This document shows positions 36,192 to 47,153 of a stretch of 64,000 bases of DNA, piece by piece; positions within the stretch are counted from its first letter, which is position 1; every line of letters starts with the position of its first letter. The stretch covers positions 124,001-188,000 of the forward strand of contig CAJNOJ010000149.1 of the NCBI GenBank assembly GCA_905250025.1. Reading direction: 5' to 3'. Under the pieces are notes generated by a model. That model searched no databases, was not told where the DNA came from, and saw only the letters and a list, made by a program, of their open reading frames with translations. Both the position numbers and the translations under genes were made by a program. Source of the DNA: Adineta ricciae (lineage: Eukaryota > Rotifera > Eurotatoria > Adinetida > Adinetidae).

Positions 36192-36595
36192 CGATTTCTA
36201 CACTACTCAAATGATGCAACTGCAGAAATTCGAACACTCAAACAACAACTCGAAAAAGTGAGCACACGATTCCAACAACAGATAGTGCAACTGGAAATGT
36301 TTGAAAGACAACTGAAGCAACAACAAGATGCTAGTCAACGGCAGGAGAAATTGTTACGCAACGAAATTTATCGATTAAAACGACACAGTAAGCATCAATA
36401 ATGTTAACATCATAATATAGTGTAATCTATGCTTACTTTTACTCTTTAGAATGGGTGAAAGAGAATGCCTATAGTCACAGAAAATCTACAAAAATTCGTC
36501 TTAGTCGTGGGGGATCGAATGTTTGTAATCGTCATAGCAACAAAAGTGATCCAACTAACCCAAATAATATTGCAATAAATATTAATAATGTTTAA
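36192..36595 (+). pseudogene. Coiled-coil gene remnant lacking its 5' end
   Basis: An open frame from about 36192 encodes a heptad-rich coiled coil (AEIRTLKQQLEKV, QLEMFERQLKQQQ, LLRNEIYRLKR). A canonical intron (about 36390-36451) joins it in frame to KWVKENAYSHRKSTKIRL, ending NNIAINININNV and TAA. No in-frame ATG exists before a stop at 36189-36191. The 5' side is occupied by the MITE and G-rich tract. Either the first exons were lost by insertion, or an upstream exon is missed. Family unknown. Confidence 0.5.
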
Positions 36596-36727
36596 AAGTC
36601 TTTAAAACTTTCTAAAAAATTATTCTTTTCGTTCATGTCAATAACTATTTTTTCATATATGTAAATAGTTATTTTTATGTATATCAATTATTTTTCTTTA
36701 CTGCTCACTGACATACCCACGTCAACA

Positions 36728-36932
36728 AATCCGATCGGATTCCTGAAAACGGAATTGCATTGGAATCCGACTAGAAAAATCCCGTCGGTTGTTGCAAATT
36801 TTATGAGCGATCTTTTTAGCTATGTTCTACGATGACCCTTAGAAAATCCATGTTTCGGATCCGACGAGGGGTCCGATCGGACCCGAGACCGTCGGAATCC
36901 AATGCGATTCCGTCACCCGGATTTCATCGGAT
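36728..36932. repeat. GC-richer inverted-repeat element
   Basis: The left arm (36728-36771) contains CGGATTCCTG and GGAATTGCATTGGAATCCGA; the right arm (36891-36932) is its approximate reverse complement (GTCGGAATCCAATGCGATTC). The centre holds palindromes such as GGTCCGATCGGACC. Base composition is clearly richer in G+C than the surrounding sequence. No coding frame is recognisable. Probably another non-autonomous element. Confidence 0.65.
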
Positions 36933-37894
36933 TCGTCGAATTCCTGTAGGATCTGATAAAATCCTATATTGGATCCGAGTATGTGATTGTTCGAACTGGG
37001 TACTCTTCAATATCTTGCATATTGTTGCTCATCATTGGTCAGTCGAAATATTTTTGTGAAATAAATGGATATGTATTTCAAATGATCAATTTATGCGTTC
37101 AAATATTAAGCTGATCACTTAGTTGGCAAAACTATAATCCTTTTCAACTATTGATTGCTTATATAACAGGAAACAGGGTTTTCTTTCTCTATCCAATATT
37201 CTATAAGATTTTCAATATCAGTGTATATCCAACATCACCGTGAAGCTAGCACGAACAAACGATGTGAATATTGGGACGCGTCGGCGTCGATTATGAAGAA
37301 ATTATATGGTTTTGCAAAAGCATCGATTCTTGGCGATCATTCCACTTTAGCTGGTGAAAACAAGAAGGTCATTTTGAATTCGTAAAGGTAACGCATTTAT
37401 AATTTTAATCAAGCAAAGTCGCAATATTTTAGTGCTTTCATTTAATCAAATTTTTATACAAGCAATTTCAATGTAGTTTTTCTTTTCTCTTCTTGCAAAA
37501 TAAATTGTTTGTGAAAATTTTCTTCCAGAAAAAAGGCGATCTTAATGAATGCAAGAATATGAAAAGAAATTCGGTATTTAGATCTCATTGCGTTGATCGA
37601 ATAATTAAACAAGTTCCGAAATTGATACGAAAACATCGATATCGAACGGATGAATCGAATTATTTCTCGACCGGAGTGAAGAATATGTTAATAAGATTAA
37701 TGATTATTAATCATTTCAACGTAGCAAACTAATTCGCATTTCCCGATGATTCCATCAAAGGAAAAATAACACGTCCCACGCGTATCGATCTCTTTTTCTC
37801 TCATCTTGCTATGTACTGCTATTTTTATAAGTGGAAAGTAATCGTTCAGACGACATTTATTCTCTCATTTATCTCGACGAAACTCAACTTTATC
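36933..37894. other. Unassigned sequence before the neuropeptide gene
   Basis: Contains the second direct-repeat copy (37216-37267) and a forward open frame at 37493-37732 (basic; VDRIIKQVPKLIRKH) with no recognisable family and no clear splice partners. TTTATAAG near 37824, about 70 bp before the neuropeptide ATG, is a possible TATA element. Confidence 0.3.
37216..37267 (+). repeat. Direct repeat, copy 2
   Basis: Shares TATCAGTGT and GTGAAGCTAGCACGAA, followed by CAAACGAT, with the copy at 35816-35863. The two copies bracket the MITE, gene remnant and GC-rich element. Confidence 0.65.
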
Positions 37895-38421
37895 ATGCTA
37901 TCTAATACTCTTGTCCGATTAGCTATGGCCATGTGCCTTGCCTTCCTTCTCTTCACAACTGTTCTCTCTGCAACGAGTGTAAGTTTTACTTTCAAGTTTT
38001 AATTTTAAATCATACGTTCATGCCGTTTTCATTTAGACATCGGACGTAAAAACTGAGTAAGATCAAAGATTGTGCGTTTTTAATGAAATTCGTCGAAGTC
38101 GATTTTTGTAGAGCCAATGTTGAAGAAACACAATCAACAATAAACGAACCAGATGAAGATTTAAGTAAACTCTGCCAATATTTCTGTGCGAATAGCCATT
38201 TCTTTACTAAAAGGTAATCCAAACAATGAATTCTTTGAATTTCAAGCACGACGAGAATTTCTTGTTGTTTTAGAGCTCCTTTGAAAGGTTTTGTTCATGG
38301 CCGATCAGTTAATGAAGAAACTGACAGTAGCGATGACCTTTTGGACAAACGTTTTGTTCATGGCAAACGTTTCGTTCATGGCAAACGCTTCGTTCATGGC
38401 AAACGCTTCGTTCATGGTTAA
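37895..38421 (+). CDS. Neuropeptide precursor with repeated FVHG-KR units (FVH-amide)
   Basis: A secreted prepropeptide of about 120 residues in four exons. It has a hydrophobic signal peptide (LAMAMCLAFLLFTTVLSA) and an acidic spacer. A short Cys pair follows (KLCQYFCANSHFFTKR) and could form a disulphide-looped peptide. Then comes KR-APLKGFVHGR and a second acidic spacer ending DDLLDKR. The C-terminus is four tandem FVHG units separated by KR (38353-38418), the last ending the protein. KR sites suit prohormone convertases, and the Gly before each site suits C-terminal amidation. The products would be APLKGFVH-amide and four copies of the tripeptide FVH-amide. I recognise no described family. 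Introns at 37979-38036, 38057 and about 38213 join in frame. Confidence 0.82.
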
Positions 38422-38757
38422 ATCTCATTAAACTGAATAAAAGATTTTCATTTTATGCACACTTTCATTGTTCATGTCATCAGCAGAATAAAAATGAACT
38501 AGACATTGTACGTTTTTTACTGACATCTATTGACCTGCTGTGCACGGGCGGATTGAAAGAGTTAGTTTCTGTTGACAACAATGAGAACGATGAAGTCGGA
38601 GAGAAAGGAAGAGAATCGAGTTAGATGAAAATATGAAGGCCTTCAATTTGATGGTTTAACAAAGCATCGACGCGAAAGAAGAAAAGTAATAAGTTGAATT
38701 GAATAAAAGAAAGTTTTGTCATTGCAACAAGAATCAAAAGACACTTCATCAGCAATC

Positions 38758-41535
38758 ATGCACACAAGTACGGAAAGTAAAGTTAATAATCAAACGATTC
38801 TCCAAGAACATATCGATGAAAATTATGAACCAACTCCTGAAGAAATTCGTGAATATGCTATTTACATTGGAATCGACCCCGATAAAGTAACTTTCGAACG
38901 CAAAATAGATGATTCACTTCGATCTGAAATTTAGGAGCCTCATTTACTTTGGTTGGCAAAAGAAGGAATTTTGAAACCATTACCGCCAGGTTGGAAACCT
39001 TGTCAAGAAGAACACGGAGAATTATACTACTTCAATTTTGACACGGGCACATCATCATGGGATCATCCATGTGATGAAATTTACAAAGCACGTGTGATCG
39101 AAGAAAGGTAATTAGATAAGCATTCTTTTTTGACAATTGTCTTTATTGTTTGCTGTTAGAAATAATCTAACATCCAATTTACAAGGAACCAATCTACGCG
39201 GTAAGATTTTTCAATTGGAAAGATTGCCTTCCGAGAATGAATATGTTGAAGGTATATTGACCCAGACTGGGAGAAGTACATCAACGGTAACGGATTATCT
39301 AATTGGTGGAAAAGTTGCGGCTACTCTGGGTGATACAGCTGTAGTATCGAGAAATGTTGTTCAAACGAATAAACCTGGTAGAAACAGATTTTCGTTGGAT
39401 CAATGTCGAAATAAAGTCTCTTTTAGATGCAGCGTATGAATATAGTGACAATGAAATTGAAGAAGAACTAATGAACAGTGTCGACGATGATGAGGAACAA
39501 AGCAGTGATGATTTTCGAGGAAAAGTGGATTTTGGTTAGTAGTCATCCATTGATCTATATGAGATTTACTGAAAGACTTGTTTTAGGTATCGATCCGTCG
39601 CTTTCCGCACGCATTGAAGATGATGAAAAGAAGACACTTGCAAGATCGGCACTTACTCAATCTCGTTCGATCAACTCTCTCGAAAACACTAGTACTTTTC
39701 CCAACACAGAGTTTTCTCCAATGAATTGCATCTTTTTTCTTGCAGATCGAAGATCAAGTGTTCAAGAAAGTCTAGACCATGATGATTTAGAAAATAACGA
39801 AACTAAACGGAAGAGACTTGCAGACGCTGCTGAAAGACGTTCGTCTCATGTGTACACAGCTAAATCAGAAGTTCATGTAAAGAGACATTTGACTTTCTAT
39901 GGTATCTTCTATTTTCGACGCTCTTCTTAGGACGATAATTTTATAACTCCACGTGAAGATCCGGATGTGACGAAATTTCGATTACGAATTGAACAGTAAG
40001 GATTCATGTCTAGCTGTCTATTCATTAAGATTTGTTACTTATTTAGATCTACCAATGACGAGAAGCTGCAAATCTTAGAAGAACATCGAGCACAGATCGA
40101 AAAAATAAAAGCTGAACAACGGCAAGAAAAAGATAAAGAAGAAAGGGCATTGCGTGATAAAATGAAAACAGATCTTGCGTAAGATAAGTTTGAGGAAACT
40201 TTTCAAGATTGTCCATTATTATTCCAATTTAGTTCAATCGAAAGTGAAGTACGTGAAACAGTAGCTCGTGAGAGAAAATTGTTAGAAAGTCGTAAACAAG
40301 ATGAAATCAATCATATCAAAGAAGCAATCGAAAAGGAAAAGGAAGATTTGAAGAAAAAACTACGGTAATTTCTACGAATAAGGAAAATCAAATAATAAGA
40401 TCTATACAAATTTAGCACAAGTATGCAGATAGATTTGGATGTGTACAAAGGATCACTTGAACAACAAAGTAATACGAATGCTCAAATTCGATCGTTAAAT
40501 GATAAACTTGCGCAGGAAAAACGTGATTTCGAAGAGGTTTGATTTAGAGTAATCGTGAAATTTCAATATTTGTCTTCTGCGTTTACAGAAAATCCGTCAG
40601 CTAGAAACTCGGCATAAGACGGAAACAGATGATCTAACACGACGTCTCGAACAAGCGAAATCAGATAAAGAAAAATTAGAAAAGCATATCAGAGAGGTAA
40701 ACTGTCATTAGAGAAAAAACCTACATTTATCATCGCTAAGTAGAAGGATAATCTCAATCTGACAATGCAACGAACAATCGATCAATTAAGTGCTGATAAA
40801 GGATCCCTCGAACGTAAATTACAAGATGCGGAATTCCAACTAAAAGCGATTGACAACAGCCATCATAAAACTCAATCATCTAATAATCGTAAATCGTTAC
40901 GAACTGTTAGTGATAACGAAACTGACGACGATGATGACGATAACCATCGTGATAGTGAAAAGTCGAAATCGAACAAAATCTCCACGAGACATCACAATGG
41001 CTTTCATCACGATGAAGATGATATTGATCGACTAAGTGATACTGATAGTGATGTTATGGAAATGGAACAAACTTTAAAACAATTACGACTAACTCAACTT
41101 GAATACATGTCCCTACTTCCGATAGCAAATCTCGATGAAACTAAACAACGTTCGTCGGTGAAACCGAGCCCAGCTGCAACAGTTGACTTCAGTAAACTGT
41201 CGGTTGCAGATGTCGGTCCCGTTATACGAAATATTCGAACGATTCAGCGAAATACTCCAAGATTATACGATTCGGTCGAAACAACATCGAATCACCTATT
41301 AACTGATTCAGGTCGATGGTCAAATAGTTTAGTATCAACACTGGGTAATAATGTCAATTCGTTATCGATGTATCCAACGTTAAGCCCATATCAATCAAGT
41401 TTAACGAAAACTAATCATTGGACTTCGCAACCAAATCTCGTGACAAGAGAAGCCGTTTTGAAAGCAGCGCGTCGTGTGTTTGCACCTGCTGTTATTGATC
41501 AATTAACAACCAATACAAGATCAGCCACCCATTGA
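38758..41535 (+). CDS. CEP164: CEP164-like centriolar distal-appendage protein
   Basis: Needed for docking of the mother centriole and ciliogenesis. The N-terminus [20 protein letters not shown] is followed, after a 48-bp intron (38888-38935) whose end holds an in-frame TAG, by [20 protein letters not shown], then [18 protein letters not shown], the CEP164 WW domain that recruits TTBK2. Next are acidic low-complexity exons (39400-39900), then several short exons of Lys/Glu/Gln-rich coiled coil (40040-40860). A Ser/Asp/His-rich region and a conserved-looking C-terminal block ([20 protein letters not shown]) end at 41535. The exon structure between 39240 and 39430 is uncertain. It is shorter than the human protein but has the same order. 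Confidence 0.85.
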
Positions 41536-42046
41536 CAACTGATAATTAACTAAAAAAAGAACTTTTGCACATGAACGTTTTGTCGAGTTGTGCAATTGAA
41601 TATCCATTACGTATTTTTAATTAATTTATTTATATTTGCTCACATCTTTTGTCTTTTGAATTGAATTTCTCCTATGATAGCTAGAACATCCTTCATTGAC
41701 GCATGCGTTTCTTTTTTCTTGTGCAAGTGTACATACGCTCTTATGATCGCTTCTTCCAATTGCACATCAACTGTTTTTGTTTCTCTATCGATGGCTCTTG
41801 TAGGCCCGGTTGATTGTTTTTTCATCAGTGTGAAAACTAGATTTAACTTCTTATACTCGAAAAATATAAATGCTTGATGTGAATATTAAGTTGATGAAAA
41901 GAAAATTTCGTATTTTTTTTCTCTTTCTTTTATCGAAGCATTTACTTGCATTTCTAAATAAAACAATTAGATCAATTTGAGAATAAAGCCAGCTGGATGA
42001 AAGGTTTCTTTTTTTAAAGTCATTCGACATTTGTTAATTATATCGG
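41536..42046. other. Intergenic region before the C45 hydrolase pair
   Basis: AT-rich; open frames at 41640-41825 (reverse) and 41674-41877 (forward) are mirror frames of one another without family features. AATAAA near 41958. Promoter elements are not evident. Confidence 0.35.
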
Positions 42047-43478
42047 ATGACTCTGATGATGACCGGCTATCGATTCATATCAATTTGCGTTTTGGCCTTT
42101 GTTCTTGAAGTTCAATCGACGGATCCGAGTTGTAAAGGCGTCTTAAATACAAATGAAATCTTACGGGATGAACCTAAATTCGTAAGTTCCGTTACAAATG
42201 GAAAGCGTTATGTTGTTGGGTCAGGCTACGACAAGATTCATATATTGCATGTTTATGGTGGCACACCCTATGACATGGGTTATGCATACGGAAAACTAAT
42301 GAGTAAAGAATTGAAGCAACTTGTTCCCGAGTATTTCACTTATCTGGAAAGTAAAGTCGAATCTTTGATCAAAGAATTGCCACCGGTGAGAATGACAATG
42401 TTTTGTTTCACATTCATTAATTTACTTTTGCTTTCTATTCGGTTAGTTAGTGGCAAAGTGGATTGCTGAATTAGGTCTAAAAGGTGCCCTCGATCTTAAT
42501 TATGATATCACTCGTATTTATACTCCACCATGGTACGACGAAGAGTTACGAGGATTGGCGGCCGGTAGTGGTATTTCATATCAAGATATTCGTCGACTTA
42601 ACCTACTTCCCGAGCTTATTAAAGCTGCATGTACTGTTTTAGGTGCTTGGGGTGAATCGACAGTAACGACTACAACTTTGCTTCATCTCCGTTCATTAGA
42701 TTGGGATGAAAATGCTCCTATTGCCAAATATGCAGCAGTCACTGTCTACCATCCAAATGCATCTTATGAAGGTTATGCTGAACATTATCACAATTATTAC
42801 AAACAGAACTATTCGACATCGCATACATTTGCTAACTTTGGATATACTGGCCTTATTGGATCCATTGGAGCTTATAACGATGTGTCAGTTGGTTTAGGTC
42901 AAAAAGTCTGGATTACGAAAGAACAAGATATTACAACGCGTTTAGGAAATCCATGGACTTATGTGCTTCGGGATGTTATTCAATTCTCTGATTCGATTGA
43001 TACAGCATTAACAATGCTTTTAAATGCCAAGCGAACTTGTTCCGTTCACCTTGGTCTTGGCGAATACCATCGAAATACATCGTCGGCTAGTGAACGAACA
43101 GTCGATTTTCTCGGTATTGAATACAGTGCGAAAGAATTCAATGTTTTCTCATGGAAAGATATGTACAATACACCTAATCATCCAATTCTGAATGATGTTG
43201 TCTATTGGGATCCATACGTTCAACCATCGAATAATAAATGCTTGGGTAGTTTACTAATCGAACATTATGGTAAACTTGATCCGCCGACAATCATTCGAAA
43301 TATCACCAGTTTGTTAAGAACAGGCAATACACTTAATTTAGTTCTTGATTATGCTGAAAATGCTGCCTACTTGGCATATAGTGCACCGGATGATCCACAG
43401 GGACCTCTAGAAGCTTTCAATCGTGTTCACACAAGAATTGACATGACTAAATTGTTCGTAGAGCCCGCACCAAAATAA
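42047..43478 (+). CDS. Secreted C45/dcd1-type Ntn-hydrolase, copy A
   Basis: About 456 residues, one 61-bp intron (42386-42446). A signal peptide (SICVLAFVLEVQS) is followed by VGSGYDKIHILHVYGGTPYD and MGYAYGKLMSKEL, the start of the C45 acyl-transferase/hydrolase fold. LAAGSGISYQDI leads to IKAACTVLGAW, where Cys175 is the expected nucleophile exposed by self-cleavage after Ala174. LLHLRSLDWD then follows, the usual strand after the nucleophile. The rest (GNPWTYVLRDVIQF, CSVHLGLGEY) follows the dcd1 proteins of Dictyostelium and related secreted amidases. Substrate unknown; family members act on N-acyl amides or penicillin-type amides. N-glycosylation sequons are present. Copy B lies 272 bp downstream. 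Confidence 0.8.
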
Positions 43479-43750
43479 GAAACATCTTTTTTCACGTAAG
43501 ACTAAGTGATTATAAATAAATAAAGATCATGCATATGTAGGAAGGATTTTAGTTGTTTCTTTAGAATATACTTAACCTAGATTGAGATAATTTTTATGAT
43601 GCAGTAATAAGGTTATCATGATGACCAAGTTTTCTGATAACATTTGCGCGTTTCTCCATAAAAACGACACTGATATGGGACGAAACCTTCTGTTACTTGC
43701 TTTCGCATATTTTTAAACGATAAACATCATTCTATTTTGTCTTCGTAATC

Positions 43751-45160
43751 ATGAATAGCGTTTGTCTTCTATTATTTTCTCTCTTCACTCTGATCAGTGT
43801 CGTTCAACTTGCTGATCCAAATTGTAAAGGTAAACCTAATACAAATGCAATTGTACGCAGTGCACCTGTTCTTGTGAGTTCGATATCGAACGGAAAACGT
43901 TTCATTGTTGGATCCGGCTACGACAAGATCCATATAGTGCATCTTTATGGCGGTACACCTTATGATATGGGTTATGCATACGGCAAATTGATGAGCAAAG
44001 AAATACAAGCACTTATTCCGGAATATTATGAATATCTCGATAAAACAATTGAAGATGCTTTGAAAAAGCTTCCACCTGTAAGTATATGAAAATATCTTCT
44101 ATATAGATGCGACTTGTATTTTTGCCTATAGTTTGTTGCAAAATGGATTGCAGAATTAGGTTTACCCGGTGCTCTTGATCTCACATATGAACTTACACGT
44201 TTTTATACTCCACCATGGTATGATGAAGAATTGCGCGGTTTAGCGGCTGGCAGTGGTATTTCGTATGAGAATCTTCGACGAATGAATTTGCTTCCAGAAT
44301 TGATCAAAGCGGCATGTACTGTTTTGGGTGCTTGGGGTGAATCGACTATTTCATCAACTCTACTCCATTTAAGAGCACTTGATTGGGATGATAAAGCACC
44401 TATTGCTAAATATGCAACAGTCGTTGTTTATCATCCAAATGCCTCTTATGAAGGTTACGCACAAAATTTTCATAAATATTACAAACAGGAAAATTACAAA
44501 TCTCATGCATTTGCTAATTTTGGTTATCTCGGTCTCATCGGATCACTTAGTGCTTACAGCGAAGCGTCTATCGGCTTAGGTGAGAAAGTCTGGATCACTA
44601 AAGAAACTGATATTACTACACGTTTCGGAAATCCATGGACCTATGTTCTTCGTGATGTCGTTCAATTCGCTGATTCTATTGATACAGCTTTAACCATGAT
44701 TGCCAACGCTCACCGAACTTGTTCCATTCATCTTGGTCTCGGTGCTTATGAACGTAATGTAACTTTCCATGGTGATCAAAATGTTGGATTCCGTGGTATT
44801 GAATATAGTGCGAAAGAATTGAATATTTTCAATTGGCAAGATATGTACAATACGCCTAATCATCCAATTTTGAAAGATGTCGTCTACTGGGACAAACATG
44901 TTCAACCATCAAATGATCCATGTTTAGGTAGTTTGCTAGTTGGTCAATATGGTCATCTTAATGCTGCAAATATTATCCAAAATATCACCAGTCTTTCGGA
45001 AACTGGTGATGCGCTCAATTTAATTATGGATTACGCTGAAAATGCTGCTTATATCGCCTATAGTGCACCTGATGATCCGCAAGGACCTTTGGAAGCTTTC
45101 AATCGTGCTCATACAAGACTTGACATGGCACAATTATTTGCTGAACCTTCACCGAAATAG
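43751..45160 (+). CDS. Secreted C45/dcd1-type Ntn-hydrolase, copy B
   Basis: Tandem paralogue of copy A, about 451 residues, with its single intron (44078-44131) at exactly the same place, after KLPP. Signal peptide VCLLLFSLFTLISVVQL. The fold blocks GGTPYDMGYAYGKLMSKE, LAAGSGISYENLRRMNLLPE and AACTVLGAWGES are retained; predicted nucleophile Cys171. LLHLRALDWD and DALNLIMDYAENAAY are shared with copy A. Both end in PK. Identity is high across the length, indicating a fairly recent duplication with both copies intact. AATAAA at about 45179. Confidence 0.82.
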
Positions 45161-45356
45161 AGACGACATTTTTTTCAAATAAAACTTTTCTTGACTTTAT
45201 CTGTGTTGTTTGCCTAGAGAACATTTTATTCTGTTTTAATCTTCAAATTTGCAGAAAAGAAAAGAAACAAAGAGACACAGAATAGAACAATATACATTGA
45301 AAAAGAAAAACCAAAACAACATCGATAACAACCTTTTCATATGTCCTAATTCATTT

Positions 45357-46884
45357 TTATAAATCATCCAAATGTGGTAACCAGAAGATCTAATTAAAAC
45401 AGAGAAAAATATCATCAAAATTATTCAAACTAAACTTACTAATTGATTCGATGCACTAACAAGTAACATAAATTTAGGATTCATGGAAACAATTGTTGGA
45501 CCAGTCATAGAATCACAAAGAAGTGTACACACACGATTACCAGTTTCAGCATTCCAACAATGGATACGTCCGTCACTCGCACCTAAAACCATTCTCATAC
45601 AAACATTGATCATTCATCGGACTCAAACATACCGCAGAAGACAAATTGCGCATCGGGACTGAATGATGCTTCAATAGGCATATTCTTAGTATTAGTAAAA
45701 CCCTACAACAAAGGAACAAACTCGAGGATGTTCATATGAATTAATTTTGTTCTATTCATACCGATAAAGTATATTTGAGTTGACCATTAAAGGCATCGAT
45801 TAAACGAATTATATTTCCATTGGTTGTTAACATAATGGTTTTTCCATCTGCACTAAATTTTAGACCTGTCCATTCACAATCTTTCTCCTTGGGCAATTGA
45901 AACGTCGAGAAAGGACCCTAAGGAAAAATAAACATCATCGACAAACCCTACGCAAAGAAAAAAAAGCTAACCTTGTCAAATGAACGTAAATCATAAAGTT
46001 TGATCATTTCAGAAGTGACGCCAGCTCCGAAGATGAGACCCTACATTTAAATGAATGTTTTTCTTTTCATTTCGAATGATTTTGTTTTCAACATACTTCA
46101 GGATCAAAATTAGCCACGGGACGGCCATTTAAGTGCATTAAGCCCTGTTAAGAAAAAGATTCAGATAAGAAAACTTTCCCTATAAATAAACACATTCTTA
46201 CTGCACAATTGGCTGATTTCAAATCCCACAATCTTATGGTATTATCAAGTGAACCTGATAAGAAAATGTCATCAACAGGCGACATTGATAATGTAATAAC
46301 TCTACGAAGTAAAACAATTCCTATCTAATTTTCTTTTCGATAACTTCACATACTTTCGAACATGACCAGGAAAATATCGAATATATTTATTATCATGTAA
46401 AGACAAAAAGCGAATTGTATCTAAATAAAGTAAATCGATGTCATTGTTGAACTGATAAGCCATTCTGATTTACCATCAATTTTTGTTGAACTATGAATAA
46501 CCGTATTCGTTGCATGAGTAAAACGAATAAGATCAACACCATATTTTTTGCTATTCAATGTTTTCTTTGATCTAAAGAAAGATAGAGAGAAAGATGAAGT
46601 CGAAATTGAGGTTATGTGTTTTTCAAATCATACGAGCCAGCTTGGCAATCATAGATCACGATTGAATCGTCGTCACTGCTGGTGATCAATGTTTCACCAT
46701 TGGCAGAGAAGTCTAATGCATTGATTCGATCTGTATTTTCATGGAAAACACGCGCATTACGAAATGTTTTCACTACCGCTTCTGTCAGTTTCAATCCTTC
46801 GACATTGTTATTATTTGATATAGGATTCGAAGGAGATGTTGTTGGATTTGTTGTCGATGCCATTAGTAGAGATTCATCGCGCAT
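45357..46884 (-). CDS. WDR82: WDR82/Swd2, WD-repeat subunit of SET1/COMPASS and PNUTS-PP1
   Basis: Seven-bladed WD protein that tethers SET1 H3K4 methyltransferase to RNA polymerase II and acts in the PTW phosphatase complex. Hallmarks: [74 protein letters not shown] and [11 protein letters not shown]. The last exon encodes [10 protein letters not shown], matching the FWLP ending. About eight small introns. An N-terminal extension of Asn/Pro/Ser-rich residues precedes the usual start; the ATG could be 46884 (MRDESLL) or 46863 (MASTT). Confidence 0.95.
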
Positions 46885-47153
46885 AATCAATTACAAATAA
46901 ATATAAAAAGAACAAGAAACAAAGCACGATAATTATTTTTCGAAAGAATTATTTGACGGAACTAGAAGGAACTCGACTTTACATTGTTAATACGATGTAG
47001 ATTGTTTCAACAAATCAATTGGTTATCAGCGCCACAAGCAGTGCAACAACAACGAATGGTGCGATTTTGATTGGTTAGCTAACTACGATCAATCATTTGT
47101 TGCGCCGAGAGAAGAACGAACTAGTCTAATTCGATTTGGGAAAGAAATTGAAC
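46885..47153. promoter_or_regulatory. Divergent promoter of WDR82 and MTG1
   Basis: A 269-bp head-to-head gap. It contains two ATTGGTTA-type reverse CCAAT boxes (near 47019 and 47070) and GC-richer segments (TTGCGCCGAGAG). No TATA box. Confidence 0.45.

Noticed and set aside
38888-38938. In-frame stop (TAG) apparently interrupting CEP164
   Set aside because: It is the last three bases of a 48-bp GT-AG intron; removing it restores [16 protein letters not shown], which matches the family.
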